Below, one piece after another: positions 1 through 6,589 of a DNA stretch of 7,335 nucleotides. The translations under genes and the position numbers were made by a program. Numbering within the stretch: the stretch's first letter is position 1; the number at the start of each line of letters is the position of its first letter. The notes beneath the pieces were generated by a model that was not told the DNA's origin, ran no database searches, and saw nothing but the letters and a program-made list of their open reading frames with translations. The stretch lies in NCBI GenBank assembly GCA_002496955.1, contig DALZ01000111.1:1-7335 (forward strand), read 5' to 3'. The DNA comes from Euryarchaeota archaeon UBA128 (GTDB lineage Archaea > Thermoplasmatota > Poseidoniia > Poseidoniales > Poseidoniaceae).

Positions 1-396
1 CTTCAATTCTTGAATTTCTTCCCCAGCTAGCGGCAGAGTACCTCGGCACATCTTGAAGCCGTTGTGAGTCGGCATTGGTAGGTGACTGGCAGTAACCATG
101 ACTCCGCCATCAACTGGCAAGGTCCAGCACGCATGATAGACGCATCCTGTTGAGACGATTCCCAGATTGAGAACCTTTACTCCCGAATCAGTCAGGCCGC
201 GCATCAACTCATTGGTGAGAGACGGCGATGAATCGCGAATGTCCCTACCAACAGCGAAACTCGCACATCCAAGGTATTTGGCCATTGCACGACCTAATCG
301 ATAAGCAAGTTGAGGTGTTAGTTCACCCGTGCCATCACCATTAGCCAAGCCACGAATATCGTAGGCTTTGAAGCAGTGCAGTGGCCATTCGCTCAT
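1..396 (-). CDS. Phosphohexomutase (phosphomannomutase/phosphoglucomutase family), N-terminal 132 residues, cut by window edge
   Basis: The gene begins at ATG 396-394 and stays open to the left edge, so only the N-terminal third of a roughly 450-residue enzyme is visible. The family interconverts hexose-6-phosphate and hexose-1-phosphate in the cytoplasm, feeding nucleotide-sugar synthesis. Visible marks are the N-terminal FKAYDIRG (residues 9-16), AVGRDIRDSSPSL (48-60), and the phosphoserine loop VTASHLPMPTHNGFK (101-115) with Ser104 as the expected phospho-carrier. The loop is TASHLP rather than the usual TASHNP, and one residue longer before NG, which points to a divergent subgroup. The metal-binding and sugar-specificity domains lie outside the window, so mannose versus glucose preference cannot be told. 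It follows the small membrane protein gene on the same strand after 43 bases and is probably in the ridA operon. The family call is secure; the substrate is not. Confidence 0.9.
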   Translation of the reverse strand, partial: MSEWPLHCFKAYDIRGLANGDGTGELTPQLAYRLGRAMAKYLGCASFAVGRDIRDSSPSLTNELMRGLTDSGVKVLNLGIVSTGCVYHACWTLPVDGGVMVTASHLPMPTHNGFKMCRGTLPLAGEEIQELK

Positions 397-439
397 GACC
401 TTCGCAACAGGTATGTCATTTCAATCATGAGGTTACCAG

Positions 440-634
440 TCATTTTCGATAGATTGCCAGTAGCACCAACATCACGGTAAAGGTCAACAATAATTCGATT
501 AATGCGTCATATTTCCAACCAACAAGCAACAATAAGCCGGTAACTGGGGTGGCTATTGCTAGTAATTTTGGCCAGGTAAGTATGCCCTTGGGTATCTCGT
601 CGAAATATGGCGAGCCGGGCATACAATCACTCAT
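440..634 (-). CDS. Small two-helix membrane protein, function unknown
   Basis: This 64-residue protein is not recognised as a known family. It has a short polar N-terminus (residues 1-22, with several Pro, Asp and Glu), a first hydrophobic segment at about 24-40, the turn KYD, and a second hydrophobic segment at about 44-62, ending in RK. That pattern predicts a hairpin with both ends on the same side, probably the cytoplasm because of the terminal Arg-Lys. The ATG (634-632) overlaps the ridA stop in an ATGA arrangement, so translation is probably coupled to ridA. This coupling is the main reason to accept the gene; the hydrophobic pattern also argues against a chance frame. A phosphohexomutase gene follows 43 bases downstream. 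A second Met at residue 5 is an alternative start, but the overlap favours the first. Confidence 0.72.
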   Translation of the reverse strand: MSDCMPGSPYFDEIPKGILTWPKLLAIATPVTGLLLLVGWKYDALIELLLTFTVMLVLLAIYRK

Positions 635-993
635 CTGGTGCCTTGAACAACGATTTCAACCAAAGCCCCTGCTGGTAGTGCCGCAGCAGCAAAAGCGGCT
701 CTTGCAGGTTTTACCTTTAGTTCACTGACCCATGCTCCATAGACTTCATTCATGGCGGCAAAATCATTGATGTCATCGAGTAAAATTTGGGCAAAGCAGA
801 TATTTTCGCGAGATAAATCAGCGTTTTTCAGCAGTGTGTCAATCTTATCAAGAGCTCCCTGTGTTTGGGCTTTTATCCCGACGAAATCCACGGCAATTTG
901 ACCTGATAACCAAAACATATCACCGGATTGTACTCCTGCAGAATAAGGTCCATATTTTGCCGCTCCGGGTAATTCAATTGCTTGTTTGTCCAT
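631..993 (-). CDS. ridA: RidA family protein (reactive enamine/imine deaminase)
   Basis: This 120-residue protein has the full length of the RidA/YjgF/UK114 family: small cytosolic trimers that hydrolyse reactive enamine/imine intermediates released by PLP enzymes such as threonine dehydratase. Family signatures are YGPYSAGV (14-21), LSGQI (29-33), NDFAAMNEVY (76-85) and the C-terminal PARAAF...LPAGALVEI (96-114). Compared by eye with E. coli RidA, the substrate-site residues Tyr17, Ser30, Asn88, Arg105 and Glu120 match Tyr17, Ser30, Asn82, Arg98 and Glu113. The Cys107 position is Ala100. The conserved Arg supports true deaminase activity. The start is ATG 993-991, preceded by GGGTGA three bases upstream. 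It is the first gene of a minus-strand operon, with the two-helix protein overlapping its stop. Confidence 0.93.
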   Translation of the reverse strand: MDKQAIELPGAAKYGPYSAGVQSGDMFWLSGQIAVDFVGIKAQTQGALDKIDTLLKNADLSRENICFAQILLDDINDFAAMNEVYGAWVSELKVKPARAAFAAAALPAGALVEIVVQGTR

Positions 994-996
994 GAT

Positions 997-1002
997 TCAC
1001 CC
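997..1002 (-). promoter_or_regulatory. Ribosome binding site for ridA
   Basis: GGGTGA on the minus strand lies three bases before the ridA ATG. It is complementary to the 3' end of archaeal 16S rRNA and supports the chosen start. The spacing is short. Confidence 0.5.
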
Positions 1003-1062
1003 TTGAGTAGGCGGGCCATCAACTTGACTAATCTCCGATGGATTGAGTAATATGAGCAGTTT

Positions 1063-1067
1063 GGGAG
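1063..1067 (+). promoter_or_regulatory. Ribosome binding site for the DUF354 gene
   Basis: GGGAG lies four bases before the ATG at 1072. It fixes the start of the DUF354 gene, which has no other early Met codon before residue 40. The 78-base gap to the divergent ridA gene must hold the promoters of both genes; no convincing TATA box stands out there. Confidence 0.55.
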
Positions 1068-1071
1068 TATT

Positions 1072-2088
1072 ATGCGGACATGCTGGGTTCTAGATCATCC
1101 GGCTCATGTTCGCTTGCTTGCACCATTTTTACGCTGCTCAAACAATAATGACGTGATAATCGCCACCAATAGGAAAGAAGTGAAGCACATGATTGAGCAG
1201 GGGGATGGCCACATTCCACGACGCCAAATTCATTGGGTTGAGCGACCTGTAGGCAAGCAGAAACGGCGAAAAGCGCTCAGCAGATGGCGCTCTAGTCACA
1301 AATTCTTGGCTGAATGTTGTAATACAGGCCAACCCATATCCAGGATTATAGTGATTGGAGCTGCTTTAGAATTAATGGCGTGGTGTTCACCAATCCTGAA
1401 AAGACCTATCCGCAGTATTTCACATCGTTATTACATTAGCGATACTGAAGTAAATCATACTGCGCACAACCTTGCTTTGAAATCGGCAACGAACATTATT
1501 ATTCCAAACCACTGGGATGAAAATTTGGATGGCGGATTTTTGCAAAAAGCATCGACAAAGAGCATCACTGTAAGTCAACTTGATGGCCTTCACGGGCATA
1601 TTCATCTTACCCCAGGAGTTCATCCAACTACGGTAAGTAGCCCACCAAGAGTGCTCGTAAGATTACTCAAAGGTGATGGTATTCATGACGAAGGTGAGTT
1701 AATTCAGATACCCGAACCAACCTACGATGGGCTAGACGTTACCTTTGCTAATGAAGATGAATATTCGGGCAAAGCGTGGGAACTAGATAGGGAATTATCT
1801 AGGCATGACGGCGTCATAACCCAATCTGTTACACTTGCCAGCGAAGCAGCTCTGCTGGGCACGCCAACTTTGTTGATAAGCAAAGCAAAACGGGGCTTTC
1901 TCAAGCGCCTGCAAGATGATGGCTATCCGTTATTTGTCTGGGACAAACTGTGTGAGGGAGATGATTGGAAGAATATGTTAGCGCAATTTCTTGCCGGAAT
2001 CCACCTTACTGATGCCATTGAAACGGAAACTTGGCCCAATACACGGCAGCAACTAGCCGATTATTTGTCGATGAAGGTCATTGATTAA
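1072..2088 (+). CDS. DUF354 family protein, GT-B glycosyltransferase-like
   Basis: This 338-residue protein resembles the archaeal DUF354 family, which is predicted to share the two-domain GT-B fold of MurG and UDP-GlcNAc 2-epimerase. No reaction is established for the family. Evidence is the N-terminal start (residues 1-21) with DHPAHVRLLAPFL, equivalent to the family pattern of an Asp, a Pro-x-His-Val and a first Rossmann helix. The second is a C-terminal motif at about 246-265, DGVITQSVTLASEAALLGTP, matching the nucleotide-binding loop where a Ser/Gly-rich turn is followed by EAALLGTP. The middle (about 60-75) is rich in Lys and Arg. No signal peptide or membrane helix is seen, so it should be cytosolic or peripheral. 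Its last 11 bases overlap the 3' end of the Nudix gene on the other strand. The nearby cis-prenyltransferase and phosphohexomutase are compatible with a role in lipid-linked glycan synthesis, which is an inference. Confidence 0.78.
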   Translation: MRTCWVLDHPAHVRLLAPFLRCSNNNDVIIATNRKEVKHMIEQGDGHIPRRQIHWVERPVGKQKRRKALSRWRSSHKFLAECCNTGQPISRIIVIGAALELMAWCSPILKRPIRSISHRYYISDTEVNHTAHNLALKSATNIIIPNHWDENLDGGFLQKASTKSITVSQLDGLHGHIHLTPGVHPTTVSSPPRVLVRLLKGDGIHDEGELIQIPEPTYDGLDVTFANEDEYSGKAWELDRELSRHDGVITQSVTLASEAALLGTPTLLISKAKRGFLKRLQDDGYPLFVWDKLCEGDDWKNMLAQFLAGIHLTDAIETETWPNTRQQLADYLSMKVID

Positions 2089-2515
2089 ACCAATTTTTGA
2101 TAATTTGCATGTGGTCGCCAGCAAGTGGAACCCCCCCTTCAAGCACGGTTGTAATTGGCCAAAAACGCGCGTCGGCTGCATCATCACCAGCGCTAGGGAT
2201 GCCCTCATCAGCAGTAACGGAATAAACAACGCTAACGATGTGCTTACGCGGGTCTCGCTTCGGGTCACCCATGACCATCAATAGTTCAGGATTAGAACCA
2301 CTTAATCCGGTTTCTTCCTCAAGTTCACGCAGTACCGCAATAAGCGGGTCTTCATCACGCTCGACAAATCCGCCAGGTAGGGCCCAATAACCTTCCATGG
2401 GTGGGTATTTGCGCTGTATCAAGAGTATTTCATCACCTCGCTTAACTGCCGCATCAACTGCTAATGCAGGGTTTAGCCAACCGTTACACTCATCACAAAT
2501 AGCCAAATCACTCAC
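2078..2515 (-). CDS. Nudix hydrolase, ADP-ribose pyrophosphatase-like (COG1051 type)
   Basis: This 145-residue cytosolic protein hydrolyses a nucleoside diphosphate linked to another group. The Nudix box is complete at residues 49-71 (G-x5-E-x7-REL-x-EE-x-GL), with the metal-binding Glu residues at 64, 67 and 68. Before it are the strand ILLIQRKYPPMEGYWALPGG (30-49) and after it GDPKRDPRKHIVSVVY (82-97), a segment typical of ADP-ribose pyrophosphatase-like members, so ADP-ribose is the best substrate guess. The N-terminus carries a CDEC pair (Cys7, Cys10), only half of a zinc site. The start is GTG 2515-2513, inside the end of the cis-prenyltransferase gene (8-base overlap GTGAGTGA); no separate ribosome binding site is evident, so coupled translation is likely. 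Its stop overlaps the DUF354 gene tail by 11 bases. Confidence 0.9.
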   Translation of the reverse strand: MSDLAICDECNGWLNPALAVDAAVKRGDEILLIQRKYPPMEGYWALPGGFVERDEDPLIAVLRELEEETGLSGSNPELLMVMGDPKRDPRKHIVSVVYSVTADEGIPSAGDDAADARFWPITTVLEGGVPLAGDHMQIIKNWFNQ

Positions 2516-3287
2516 CGTATCTGCGCTTGCGGTCTTGGAACGTTTTCACGGCTTTCAACAAGTCTTTTTTCTGGAATGATGGCCAATAAACATCGGTGAA
2601 GTATAGTTCAGAATATGCCATTTGCCACAACAAAAAGTTAGAAATCCGTTCTTCACCACTAGTTCTGATAACCAAATCAGGATCGGGCATTTCACCGGTG
2701 TAAAGTCGACTAGAAACAGCCTTTTCGTCGATTGAATCGAGCGGCAGGTCGCCTGCTGCGTGTTCTTCAGCAATTGATTGTATAGCGTTTAACATCTCTT
2801 CTCTACTACCATAAGCAAGGCAGACAGTGAAGACATATTTGTCGTAATTAGCAGTCTTTGATTCAGCATAATCGATTGCCTGATTTACATCTTCTGGCAA
2901 TAATTCTCGCCTTCCGATGATTTGTACTTTAACCTCGTTTGCATGAATTCGTTCATCATCAGCAATATCACGCAGCCCCTCAATGTAGAGTTTGAATAGA
3001 ATATCCAGTTCATCCTGAGGCCGACTAAGATTTTCAGTTGAGAGGGCATAAACGGTAAACCAAGGAATTTCTAATTCAAGGACCCAATCAAGCACAGTCT
3101 CTAATTTCTGTTTGCCAATGCGATGACCAAGCCCGGTTGCGAGTTTACTTTTCCAAGCAAAGCGACGGTTGCCGTCCATAATTATCGCTAAATGAGTGAC
3201 TTTTTCTGGATGCTCAAGCACTTCTTTGAGCAACTTTGACTCGACCGCTTGGCCGAGCACATCGCCCATTCGCTCAGAAATCCCCAT
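2508..3287 (-). CDS. uppS: cis-Prenyltransferase (UppS/dehydrodolichyl diphosphate synthase family)
   Basis: The enzyme adds isopentenyl diphosphate units in cis to an allylic diphosphate, making the long polyprenyl (dolichol-type) carrier used for protein N-glycosylation and other surface glycans in archaea. With the start at ATG 3287-3285 the product has 259 residues, normal for the family. The first signature is HLAIIMDGNRRFAW (32-45), with Asp38 as the Mg-diphosphate ligand. The middle is FTVYALSTENLSRP. The second signature is IRTSGEERISNFLLWQ (207-222) followed by AYSE, with Arg208, Arg214, Ser216 and Glu227 corresponding to E. coli UppS Arg194, Arg200, Ser202 and Glu213. The frame is open to a TTG at 3353, adding 22 residues that do not look like the family. 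ATG 3287 is preferred, with GGGG five bases upstream. A Nudix gene overlaps its 3' end. Confidence 0.93.
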   Translation of the reverse strand: MGISERMGDVLGQAVESKLLKEVLEHPEKVTHLAIIMDGNRRFAWKSKLATGLGHRIGKQKLETVLDWVLELEIPWFTVYALSTENLSRPQDELDILFKLYIEGLRDIADDERIHANEVKVQIIGRRELLPEDVNQAIDYAESKTANYDKYVFTVCLAYGSREEMLNAIQSIAEEHAAGDLPLDSIDEKAVSSRLYTGEMPDPDLVIRTSGEERISNFLLWQMAYSELYFTDVYWPSFQKKDLLKAVKTFQDRKRRYGE

Positions 3288-3387
3288 GTCTGCCCCAACT
3301 ATCGGAAACCGACAGAGTGTATGAGTCCATCCCTTTGCTATGTGAATTCTCAAACATGATTTTCAACCGCGCTACTGTGGCATAAAT

Positions 3388-4155
3388 ATGCGTGTGGTGA
3401 GCCTTGTACCCTCATTGACCAAGACATTGTTTGATTTGGGCATGACTGCTAATGAGGTGATAGGCCGAACACCATGGTGTATTCATCCACACGGGCTTGT
3501 CGATGATGTAGAGTTTGTCGGGGGAACAAAGAACCCCCGAATCGAGAAAATTCGGGCGCTCAAACCTGACTTAATAGTAATGGATAAGGAAGAAAATCCG
3601 CTCAAGGTCTTTCAAACACTGAGTGCAGAGGGCTTCAATATTTTTGTTAGTGAAGTGGAAGCGCCAGGAGATGTCCCGCAAATGTTGCGAGATTTAGGTC
3701 AGGCCTGTGGCCGAACTTCAGCCGGTGAACAATTAGCCCTGCAGTGCGAGGATTCCCTCAATCAGATTATCCCCTCAGTGCAGAGTCCACGCACTTTACC
3801 ACTAATATGGCACAAACCACTAATGGCAGTATCTCCAAGAAGATATTCTGGCGCGATATTATCATTGGTCGGTTTTCAGGTGATTGATACTCATCCGGAC
3901 AGTAATGGGTATCCAGAAATTAGCATTGATGATTTTATCAGCAATCGCATTGAACTTATTCTACTGACCAGCGAACCGCATAAGTTCACCATGGCTGAGG
4001 GCCAAGCCATTGTTGACTCGATTGTTGCTGCTGGTGGTGATCCTCCGCAGGTGTGCCTCATCGACGGCGAGGACCTGACATGGTTTGGTTCAACAACCGG
4101 TCCAGCAATTGCTAGGTTGCGAGATTTTCATCAACAATTGGAAGGGGCAAATTAG
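3388..4155 (+). CDS. BtuF-like binding protein without signal peptide (helical-backbone metal receptor superfamily)
   Basis: This 255-residue protein belongs to the periplasmic binding protein type III group (Pfam Peripla_BP_2), whose exported members bind cobalamin or siderophores for ABC importers. Visible family segments are VVSLVPSLTKTLFDLG (3-18), GRTPWCIHP (26-34), VGGTKNPRIEKIRALKPDLI (44-63), DKEENP (66-71), a middle LPLIWHKPLMAVSPRRYSG, the linker-region NGYPEISIDDF, LLTSEPHKF, and near the C-terminus CLIDGEDLTWFGS. This set matches a signal-less subfamily often annotated as cobalamin-binding or simply ABC substrate-binding. The protein starts directly at the first strand, so it has no export signal and is probably cytosolic, making a normal import role doubtful. 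The usual Glu after PSLT is Lys12. No transporter gene is adjacent. The start ATG has no ribosome binding site, so the message may be leaderless. The ligand is unknown. Confidence 0.8.
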   Translation: MRVVSLVPSLTKTLFDLGMTANEVIGRTPWCIHPHGLVDDVEFVGGTKNPRIEKIRALKPDLIVMDKEENPLKVFQTLSAEGFNIFVSEVEAPGDVPQMLRDLGQACGRTSAGEQLALQCEDSLNQIIPSVQSPRTLPLIWHKPLMAVSPRRYSGAILSLVGFQVIDTHPDSNGYPEISIDDFISNRIELILLTSEPHKFTMAEGQAIVDSIVAAGGDPPQVCLIDGEDLTWFGSTTGPAIARLRDFHQQLEGAN

Positions 4156-4192
4156 CATCAATATCATGAGTGAGTAGGTTTTCCGACGGTCC

Positions 4193-6073
4193 ATGGACGA
4201 GCCAATACTCGAGGCAGAACTCATCAATGAGTCGCCAAGAATCGAGAGTTCTGCAACTCGTTCATTGAATACCGCGTTGGGCGCAACCGTCGCTGTAGTA
4301 CTCGTGTTCTTGATGATGAGCCGAGTCATTGGAGCCCCATTTCAAGAGGAGGCAATTGCTGAATCATTAGAAGGGTATACACCCATCGCTGAGCGGTATC
4401 TTGACAACTATTACACTGACGATCAGAATTCATATGTCCTGAAAAACGGTTCACTGCGTGGGCCTGATGGTTCTAGCTTATGGCTTGGAACCCATCATTT
4501 TGTTGAGTTTGAATTACCACTAGAAGAGGGCGGAGCAGCACCTGACGGCAAGGTAAGTTTGGCGGTCTGGGTTCCAATAATGGAAGATAACGTGACTGTT
4601 CCAGTAATCGCTGAGTTTGGACCGTATTTCGATGAAGCATCGGTCGAAACTGGCGGCATTGAGGAGCCAGGTACCTGGTTAGGTACTATGATAATCGAAC
4701 AAATTGTTCCACACGGTTATGCCTTTGCTCAAGTTTCAGTGATGGGTACCGGTCGCTCCAATCACTGCATGGATTTGATGGGAACGGCTGAACAATTGGG
4801 AGTAGATGCGGCAGTTACTTGGTTAGGGACACAAAATTGGAGTAACGGTAATGTGGGCATGATTGGTAAATCCTATGACGGCTCAACACCATGGCAAGCC
4901 GCAATGTTCGGTAATGAACATCTCACAACCATCGTACCGATTTCTGGCCTAATTGGCGTTATGGAATTAATGTGGCGCAATGGCAGTAGTGAAGCAAGAG
5001 CACCAATAATGCACAACGGCGTTTACGGTTCATACGGCATTGACGGCGATTTGGAAGACTCAGGTAACATGTGTCCCGATTATATCGCCGGGCCAGCAAC
5101 CGGTGGCGCTGCATGGGCTTGGGGTGGTGAGGCCGCAGGCAATTATTGGGCCGAACGTTACTTCCTTGACCGCGTGCTAGAAAATTATCAAGGCAGCGTA
5201 TATCTAATTCAAGGAATGCACGACTGGAATGTAGACCCACACATGGCAGTGCCAACCATTAATTTGCTCTATGATAATAACATTGAGGCTAAGGGGCTAT
5301 TTGGACAGTGGGACCATGATTATCCAGATAGGCCGCAGATTATGTATGATCGGAGTGGCGTAGGTCGCGGCATTGAAGCATTCCCCGAAATGGTGCGCAT
5401 GGACTGGATGCAAGACCTTCTAGAATGGTTCACGTATTACCTCAGGGAAGAAGGTCCAAAACCGTGGCTGGGAGTTGAAATACAAGCCAATCAAGGGTCG
5501 TGGCGTTTTGAAGAGCGTTATCCAATGACTAACACTACAGAGTTGATCTGGGAACTTGGCAGTGGCGATTTAGCCTCAGTTGGCGGAGGTAATACAATTC
5601 GCCCAGACGCATCATCAGGACCGGTTTATGAAACACCACCATTGGAAGAAGCAATTTACTTTGGCGGCTTACCACGCCTTCATGTAAATGTCAATACTGC
5701 TACGGTTGGTGGCCAGATTTACGCACTTCTGGAAGATTGCGACGGCGCAAATTGTATCCATATTGGACATGCAATAATGGACCTTAGATACCACGCAGGG
5801 GGTTCCGAAGAACAAACCTGGACACCGATAGTACAGGAGATTACAGCACTGATGGAATTTTTCCCGATGGATGTAGAAGTGGCAGCAGGACATACAATAA
5901 AACTCACACTTCGCAGCACCGGCGAGGACTACTTGCCTTCTGCTGCATCGACTCTGGTCACTGTAGTCGATGCAGGTTCCACTCTGCAATTAGATACATT
6001 CGACCCCAACACGCGCGAATATTATCAAACAGTTCAGTGCACTGCACAGATATGTCAAACCGGCAGCGAGTAA
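4193..6073 (+). CDS. Membrane-anchored S15/CocE-type serine peptidase (X-Pro dipeptidyl-peptidase-like)
   Basis: This 626-residue alpha/beta hydrolase resembles X-Pro dipeptidyl-peptidases and CocE/NonD esterases. An acidic N-terminus (1-22) precedes one hydrophobic helix (about 26-47) without an obvious cleavage site. It probably acts as a signal anchor, with the catalytic body outside the cell. The nucleophile elbow is GMIGKSYDG (222-230), with Ser227 as nucleophile. Asp344 in QGMHDWNVDP and His375 in GQWDHDYP complete a plausible triad, and GKSY-x-G and DWNV also occur in PepX. A segment with VSVMGTGRSNHCMD precedes the elbow, like the family's D-x-RGxGxS stretch. Residues about 487-610 look like the PepX_C jelly-roll domain. 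Six cysteines, all beyond the helix, suit an oxidised extracellular setting. It begins 37 bases after the BtuF-like gene with no strong ribosome binding site. Dipeptidase versus esterase activity cannot be decided by eye. Confidence 0.88.
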   Translation: MDEPILEAELINESPRIESSATRSLNTALGATVAVVLVFLMMSRVIGAPFQEEAIAESLEGYTPIAERYLDNYYTDDQNSYVLKNGSLRGPDGSSLWLGTHHFVEFELPLEEGGAAPDGKVSLAVWVPIMEDNVTVPVIAEFGPYFDEASVETGGIEEPGTWLGTMIIEQIVPHGYAFAQVSVMGTGRSNHCMDLMGTAEQLGVDAAVTWLGTQNWSNGNVGMIGKSYDGSTPWQAAMFGNEHLTTIVPISGLIGVMELMWRNGSSEARAPIMHNGVYGSYGIDGDLEDSGNMCPDYIAGPATGGAAWAWGGEAAGNYWAERYFLDRVLENYQGSVYLIQGMHDWNVDPHMAVPTINLLYDNNIEAKGLFGQWDHDYPDRPQIMYDRSGVGRGIEAFPEMVRMDWMQDLLEWFTYYLREEGPKPWLGVEIQANQGSWRFEERYPMTNTTELIWELGSGDLASVGGGNTIRPDASSGPVYETPPLEEAIYFGGLPRLHVNVNTATVGGQIYALLEDCDGANCIHIGHAIMDLRYHAGGSEEQTWTPIVQEITALMEFFPMDVEVAAGHTIKLTLRSTGEDYLPSAASTLVTVVDAGSTLQLDTFDPNTREYYQTVQCTAQICQTGSE

Positions 6074-6114
6074 CTAAATTTCACCGATTGTTACTACTCA
6101 AGCCTAGCCGGTGT

Positions 6115-6543
6115 TTAACAGCAATCTTCTTGCCGCATTGGGGCAATGATGAATGAAACTTTGTCCACCTTTGGAGTGTTTTGCAAGCGCTTGTAGACTT
6201 CTCGAACATCTCCAGCCGGGCCTTTGACATGAATCACGTCCACACAAGAGTGACATGAGTGGCCCAATCTACTACTATGATGGTAAGCCGCAACTTCAAT
6301 AGAACCTGTACGAGATACCATTAGTTTCTGTTCAGTACCGTGCTCGTAATGAACTATTAAGTGTCCTTCTACGGTAAGATCCGCATCCATGTTCATCAAC
6401 TCACCCCGTTGCTTCATTTCGGCAAAGAAGATAGCTGCATCGCGTAAAAACCGGCTGCGATTTTGATAACCAGCGCTTGCAATCAGGTTTTCAATATCCT
6501 CAGCAAAACTCTTGTCCGCACTAAAAGAAATAATCTGACTCAT
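6115..6543 (-). CDS. NikR-like ribbon-helix-helix metal-responsive regulator with altered metal site
   Basis: This 142-residue protein has the NikR layout. An N-terminal ribbon-helix-helix DNA-binding domain (about 2-45) has strand QIISFSAD and the helix-turn GYQNRSRFLRDA (25-36). An ACT-like metal-sensing domain (about 55-136) follows, containing VHYEH (64-68), VKGPAGDV (106-113) and a C-terminal strand. In E. coli NikR nickel is held by His76, His87, His89 and Cys95. By eye, Cys95 matches Cys100 but the His76 position is not His. The surrounding loop is HHSSRLGHSCHSC (88-100), richer in Cys and spaced differently. The protein also ends in Cys-Cys. The sensed metal is therefore uncertain. 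It is divergent from a ZnuA-like lipoprotein gene across 124 AT-rich bases and is the likely regulator of that gene and of itself. No ribosome binding site is seen before the ATG, suggesting a leaderless message. It converges with the peptidase gene after 41 bases. Confidence 0.88.
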   Translation of the reverse strand: MSQIISFSADKSFAEDIENLIASAGYQNRSRFLRDAAIFFAEMKQRGELMNMDADLTVEGHLIVHYEHGTEQKLMVSRTGSIEVAAYHHSSRLGHSCHSCVDVIHVKGPAGDVREVYKRLQNTPKVDKVSFIIAPMRQEDCC

Positions 6544-6589
6544 ATTTTATGCTGACATTCACACAATAATAATAATTTGCATAAGCGTA

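Noticed and set aside
4166..4177. A three-codon reading frame (Met-Ser-Glu-stop) just before the peptidase gene, considered as a regulatory leader peptide
   Set aside because: It is too short to carry a stalling motif, has no ribosome binding site, and such runs occur often by chance.
4959..5255. A 98-codon open frame on the minus strand
   Set aside because: It is antisense to the conserved middle of the peptidase gene and shows no protein-like domain pattern.
5669..5989. A 106-codon open frame on the minus strand with many cysteines
   Set aside because: It lies wholly inside the well-supported peptidase gene, has low-complexity Cys-rich content typical of antisense frames, and has no start signal or family resemblance.
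6082..6113. CACCG and CGGTG inverted arms between the peptidase and NikR-like genes, considered as a bidirectional terminator
   Set aside because: The stem is only five bases with a 22-base loop and has no following T-run on either strand, so it is not a convincing terminator.
6115..6543. Naming the regulator nikR and calling it nickel-responsive
   Set aside because: The fold motifs match, but by eye the canonical nickel ligands are not all conserved and the neighbour looks zinc-specific, so the metal is left open.
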